Source of the DNA: UBA1351 sp964563505
GTDB taxonomy: Bacteria > Bacillota > Clostridia > Lachnospirales > Vallitaleaceae
NCBI GenBank assembly: GCA_964563505.1
Contig: CAZLXW010000106.1
Span: forward strand, 1 to 8,334
Direction of reading: 5' to 3'
DNA length: 8,334 nucleotides
In this document: positions 6,087 to 8,334 of the stretch, one piece after another
Layout of the letters: each line of letters begins with the position of its first letter
Position numbering within the stretch: position 1 is the stretch's first letter
The notes under the pieces: model-generated
The model's database searches: none
What the model saw: the letters and a program-made list of their open reading frames with translations, nothing else
Told to the model about the DNA's origin: nothing
Program-made: the position numbers and the translations under genes

Positions 6087-7439
6087 ATGAATAACACCCA
6101 ATTTTATAAAAAATTATTTGCAATTGCTATTCCCATCACCTTACAGCAACTCATTATTTCTTCTTTAAACTTAATTGATACCTTTATGATTAGTTCATTG
6201 ACAAAGGAAGCAATTGCAGGCGTTGGAGCCGCAAACAAAGTTTTTTTTCTTTTAAATCTTTTCCTCTTTGGTATGAGTAGTGGTTCATCCATTCTTACAG
6301 CTCAATTTTGGGGAAAAAGAGATATCGAAAGTATTAAAAAAGTATATGGATTATCGTTAACCTTTGCACTAGGCGGAGGTTTATTATTTACCATTATTGC
6401 AATACTTTTACCTCAACAGGTAATGTCAATTTTTTCAGAAGATGTATTAGTGATTTTAGAAGGGGCCAAGTATTTAAGAATTGTTGGATTTTCTTATCTT
6501 TTTACGGCAGTTACATTTTCAACAATGTTTGTTTTACGTAGTACCAATTATGTAAAACTTCCCTTATTTGTAACAATCGTAGCTATCTCAATCAATACCT
6601 TCTTAAACTGGGTATTAATTTACGGCAATTTAGGATTTCAACCATTAGGAGTTGAAGGAGCAGCCATAGCCACGCTCATTGCAAGAACCCTTGAATGCTT
6701 TATGCTGGTGATGCTGTCCAATTATTATAAATTACCGGCTTCAGGTAAGTTAAGTAAACTCTTTAGCTATAACAAAAGTCTGGCTAAACATTTTTCAAAA
6801 ATCGCTATGCCGGTGGTTATTAATGAAATTCTTTGGTCAACAGGTGTAACCATGTATGCCGTTGTATACGGTCGTATGGGAACGGATGTCATGGCAGCTA
6901 TGACCATCACCCAAACGATTGAACAAATTATATTCGTTGTCTCTGTGGGTGTCGGAAATGCCAGCGCCATTATGCTAGGGAATTCTCTTGGGGCCATGGA
7001 GGGCGAGAAAATTTATGATGAGGCAGTTCAGTTTGTAAAAATCAACTTTTTACTAGGTGCCCTCATGGGTATTACGATTATACTATCAGCACCACACGTT
7101 GCCGGAATATATAGTGTTCCGCCCATTGTAAAATACCACATTATCGGTTCCTTATCAGTATTTGGTATATATACAATGGTCAAAAGCGTCAATCTTGTTA
7201 TCATTGTAGGAATCCTTCGAAGTGGAGGCGATACCATTTATGCGGCGGCTTTAGACGGATTAGCAGTTTGGGGATTAGGCGTTCCACTGGCTATTTTGAC
7301 AGGTTTAGTCCTTAAATGGGATTTACCCTATGTATATGCCGCAATCCTCTTTGAAGAGATGGCCAAGTTTGGATTTGGTTTAAAACGGATGAAGTCAAAA
7401 CGTTGGATGAATAATCTTGTTGAACATCAAGAATCGTGA
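6087..7439 (+). CDS. MATE family efflux transporter
   Basis: This is a 450-residue integral membrane protein of the multidrug and toxic compound extrusion family, which exports organic cations or metabolites using Na+ or H+ gradients. About 12 hydrophobic segments can be traced, in two halves: the first begins IAIPITLQQLI (12-23) with DTFMI (31-35), the second begins IAMPVVINEILWS (239-251). Further marks are GVGAAN (45-50), QFWGKRD (73-79), LGVEGAAIATLIA (187-199) and the late ILRSGGDT (376-383). Both halves are intact. The start is six bases after the alr stop and has no recognisable Shine-Dalgarno sequence, so expression may depend on ribosomes coming from alr. The N-terminus begins in the usual place for the family, and no better in-frame start is seen downstream. 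Substrate cannot be read from sequence; NorM/DinF-type labels would be guesses. Confidence 0.93.
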   Translation: MNNTQFYKKLFAIAIPITLQQLIISSLNLIDTFMISSLTKEAIAGVGAANKVFFLLNLFLFGMSSGSSILTAQFWGKRDIESIKKVYGLSLTFALGGGLLFTIIAILLPQQVMSIFSEDVLVILEGAKYLRIVGFSYLFTAVTFSTMFVLRSTNYVKLPLFVTIVAISINTFLNWVLIYGNLGFQPLGVEGAAIATLIARTLECFMLVMLSNYYKLPASGKLSKLFSYNKSLAKHFSKIAMPVVINEILWSTGVTMYAVVYGRMGTDVMAAMTITQTIEQIIFVVSVGVGNASAIMLGNSLGAMEGEKIYDEAVQFVKINFLLGALMGITIILSAPHVAGIYSVPPIVKYHIIGSLSVFGIYTMVKSVNLVIIVGILRSGGDTIYAAALDGLAVWGLGVPLAILTGLVLKWDLPYVYAAILFEEMAKFGFGLKRMKSKRWMNNLVEHQES

Positions 7440-7474
7440 TAAAATAGGACAAACTACGAATAGGAGTGAAGAAA

Positions 7475-8203
7475 ATGTCAGGACATTCAAAATTTGCAAA
7501 CATTAAGCATAAAAAAGAAAAAAATGATGCAAAAAAAGGAAAAATATTTACAAAAATCGGTCGAGAGATTGTGGTTGCAGTACGCCAAGGTGGGCCTGAC
7601 CCCAGTCTAAACTCAGGCTTGAATGATATTATCAACAAAGCAAAATCCAATAATATGCCAAATGATACGATTAACAGAGCCATAAAACGTGCTTCAGGGG
7701 AAGCGGGTGATGTGGAATTCGAGCGTATTGTATATGAAGGTTATGGCATTTCCGGTGTGGCGGTTATGGTTGAATGTTTAACAGACAATAAAAACCGGAC
7801 AGCGGCAAATATTCGACATGGCTTTTCAAAGTATGGTGGCAATATGGGAACGACCGGATGTGTCAACTATTTATTCGATAAAAAAGGTCAAATTGTTCTG
7901 GAGAACACATCAGATATTGATGAAGATGAATTGATGATGCTGGCGCTTGAAGCGGGAGCAGAAGATATTGATGTTGATGAAGAAGGTATTGAAGTCATTA
8001 CTGAACCGGATAACTTTAGTCAGGTCTATCAAGCCCTACTCGACCAAGGCTATGAAATTCTATCCGGAGAAGTCGCTCAGATTCCTCAAACAACGGTATC
8101 CTTATCTGAAGACGAAAGCCTAGAAATGGAAAAGATGCTTGAACACCTGGAAGAAGATGATGATGTTCAAAACGTATATCATAATTGGGAGATGGAAGAT
8201 TAA
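7475..8203 (+). CDS. yebC: YebC/TACO1 family protein
   Basis: YebC/PmpR proteins are widely annotated as transcriptional regulators, but bacterial members and the mitochondrial relative TACO1 have more recently been tied to translation, including relief of stalling at proline-rich sequence. The 242 residues are the standard length. The opening MSGHSKFANIKHKKEKNDAK is near invariant in the family, with KIFTKIGREI (23-32), the NNMPNDTINRAIKRASG block (about 59-75), YEGYGISGVAVMVECLTDNK (89-108) and the acidic third domain (about 130-242). The ATG at 7475 is chosen: AGGAG (7462-7466) lies 8 bases before it. A GTG at 7466 in frame overlaps that ribosome binding site and would add only MKK. The 35-base gap after the transporter is the largest in the run and holds no hairpin. 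Its stop abuts the ligA start. Confidence 0.95.
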   Translation: MSGHSKFANIKHKKEKNDAKKGKIFTKIGREIVVAVRQGGPDPSLNSGLNDIINKAKSNNMPNDTINRAIKRASGEAGDVEFERIVYEGYGISGVAVMVECLTDNKNRTAANIRHGFSKYGGNMGTTGCVNYLFDKKGQIVLENTSDIDEDELMMLALEAGAEDIDVDEEGIEVITEPDNFSQVYQALLDQGYEILSGEVAQIPQTTVSLSEDESLEMEKMLEHLEEDDDVQNVYHNWEMED

Positions 8204-8334
8204 ATGGATAAAATAACAAGGATGCGTTGGCTTGTTCAGCAATTAGACCAGGCCGCGCGTTCATATTATCAAGAAAACCAAGAAATTATGTCAAACCTTG
8301 AATATGACCGTTTATATGATGAACTTGTTGAACT
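8204..8334 (+). CDS. ligA: NAD+-dependent DNA ligase LigA, N-terminal fragment at window edge
   Basis: Only 43 full codons are visible. LigA seals nicks in DNA, using NAD+ to adenylate itself and releasing NMN. The visible part is domain Ia, which binds the NMN half of NAD+: QAARSYYQENQEIMSN (16-31) followed by EYDRLYDELVE (33-43), matching the family pattern of a tyrosine pair, about ten residues, then xxxEYDxLxxEL. Tyr34 and Asp35 align with the important Tyr35 and Asp36 of the Escherichia coli enzyme. The position of E. coli Asp32 is Asn31 here. The catalytic lysine and the OB, zinc, HhH and BRCT domains lie outside the window. The ATG directly follows the yebC stop, with GGAA (8194-8197) six bases upstream. 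Another ATG at 8222 is possible. The identity rests on a short segment, so it is good but not certain. Confidence 0.82.
   Translation, partial: MDKITRMRWLVQQLDQAARSYYQENQEIMSNLEYDRLYDELVE

Larger units (their letters stand above)
1585..8334 (+). other. Probable long operon rex to ligA
   Basis: Eight plus-strand genes follow one consensus promoter with gaps of 9, 1, 13, 1, 6, 35 and 0 bases. No intergenic terminator is visible, and several starts lie next to the previous stop, which suggests translational coupling. Co-transcription is inferred from spacing; internal promoters inside coding sequence cannot be excluded, and the far end is outside the window. Confidence 0.7.

Noticed and set aside
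7587..7616. Six-base inverted repeat GCCTGA / TCAGGC with a long loop in yebC.
   Set aside because: The loop is 13 bases or so, there is no T-run, and the segment encodes the well-conserved RQGGPDPSLNSGL region.
7312..7683. Open frame of 123 codons on the minus strand across the MATE/yebC junction.
   Set aside because: It is antisense to two well-supported genes, has no ribosome binding site or family resemblance, and looks like a shadow of the coding strand.

Overview
The window is a compact, AT-rich stretch of chromosomal housekeeping genes from a low-GC Gram-positive anaerobe, most likely in the Clostridia (a Lachnospiraceae/Vallitalea-like lineage). The support is strong AGGAGG-type ribosome binding sites, a clostridial-type Rex with the QIRQDLNNFGGFGQQGYGYN DNA-binding segment, and a gene order (ABC-F ATPase divergent from rex, then acpS, NAD(P)HX repair, alr) that echoes Bacillus and clostridial core neighbourhoods. 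The genus is an inference; there is no rRNA or other marker to settle it.

Layout. Positions 1-1520 (minus strand) hold most of a duplicated-ATPase ABC-F protein, probably the YdiF type, with its C-terminus cut off by the window edge. A 144-base divergent control region (1521-1664) follows. It carries a perfect TTGACA-17-TATAAT promoter facing rex, an overlapping Rex-like operator, and a weaker promoter facing the ABC-F gene. From 1665 to the right end every gene is on the plus strand with gaps of 0 to 35 bases: rex, an unrecognised coiled-coil protein, acpS, a bifunctional NAD(P)HX epimerase/dehydratase, alr, a MATE-family exporter, yebC and the first 43 codons of ligA. I see no convincing terminator between genes, so this looks like one long transcription unit, possibly with internal promoters I could not identify.

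How the genes fit together. Rex senses the NADH/NAD+ ratio and probably controls its own promoter. The same transcript would carry the enzyme that repairs hydrated NAD(P)H and the start of an NAD+-consuming DNA ligase. AcpS (acyl carrier protein activation) and Alr (D-alanine for peptidoglycan) are envelope and lipid functions often found near Nnr in Firmicutes. MATE and YebC are a transporter and a translation- or expression-related factor with no obvious link to these.

There is no sign of mobile elements, CRISPR, RNA genes, phage genes or a defence system. I do not see an undescribed system. The most interesting points are the Rex-like operator inside the promoter, the conserved-looking coiled-coil protein just downstream of rex, a terminator-like hairpin inside acpS, and an Asp-to-Asn change at a normally important position of the LigA Ia domain.
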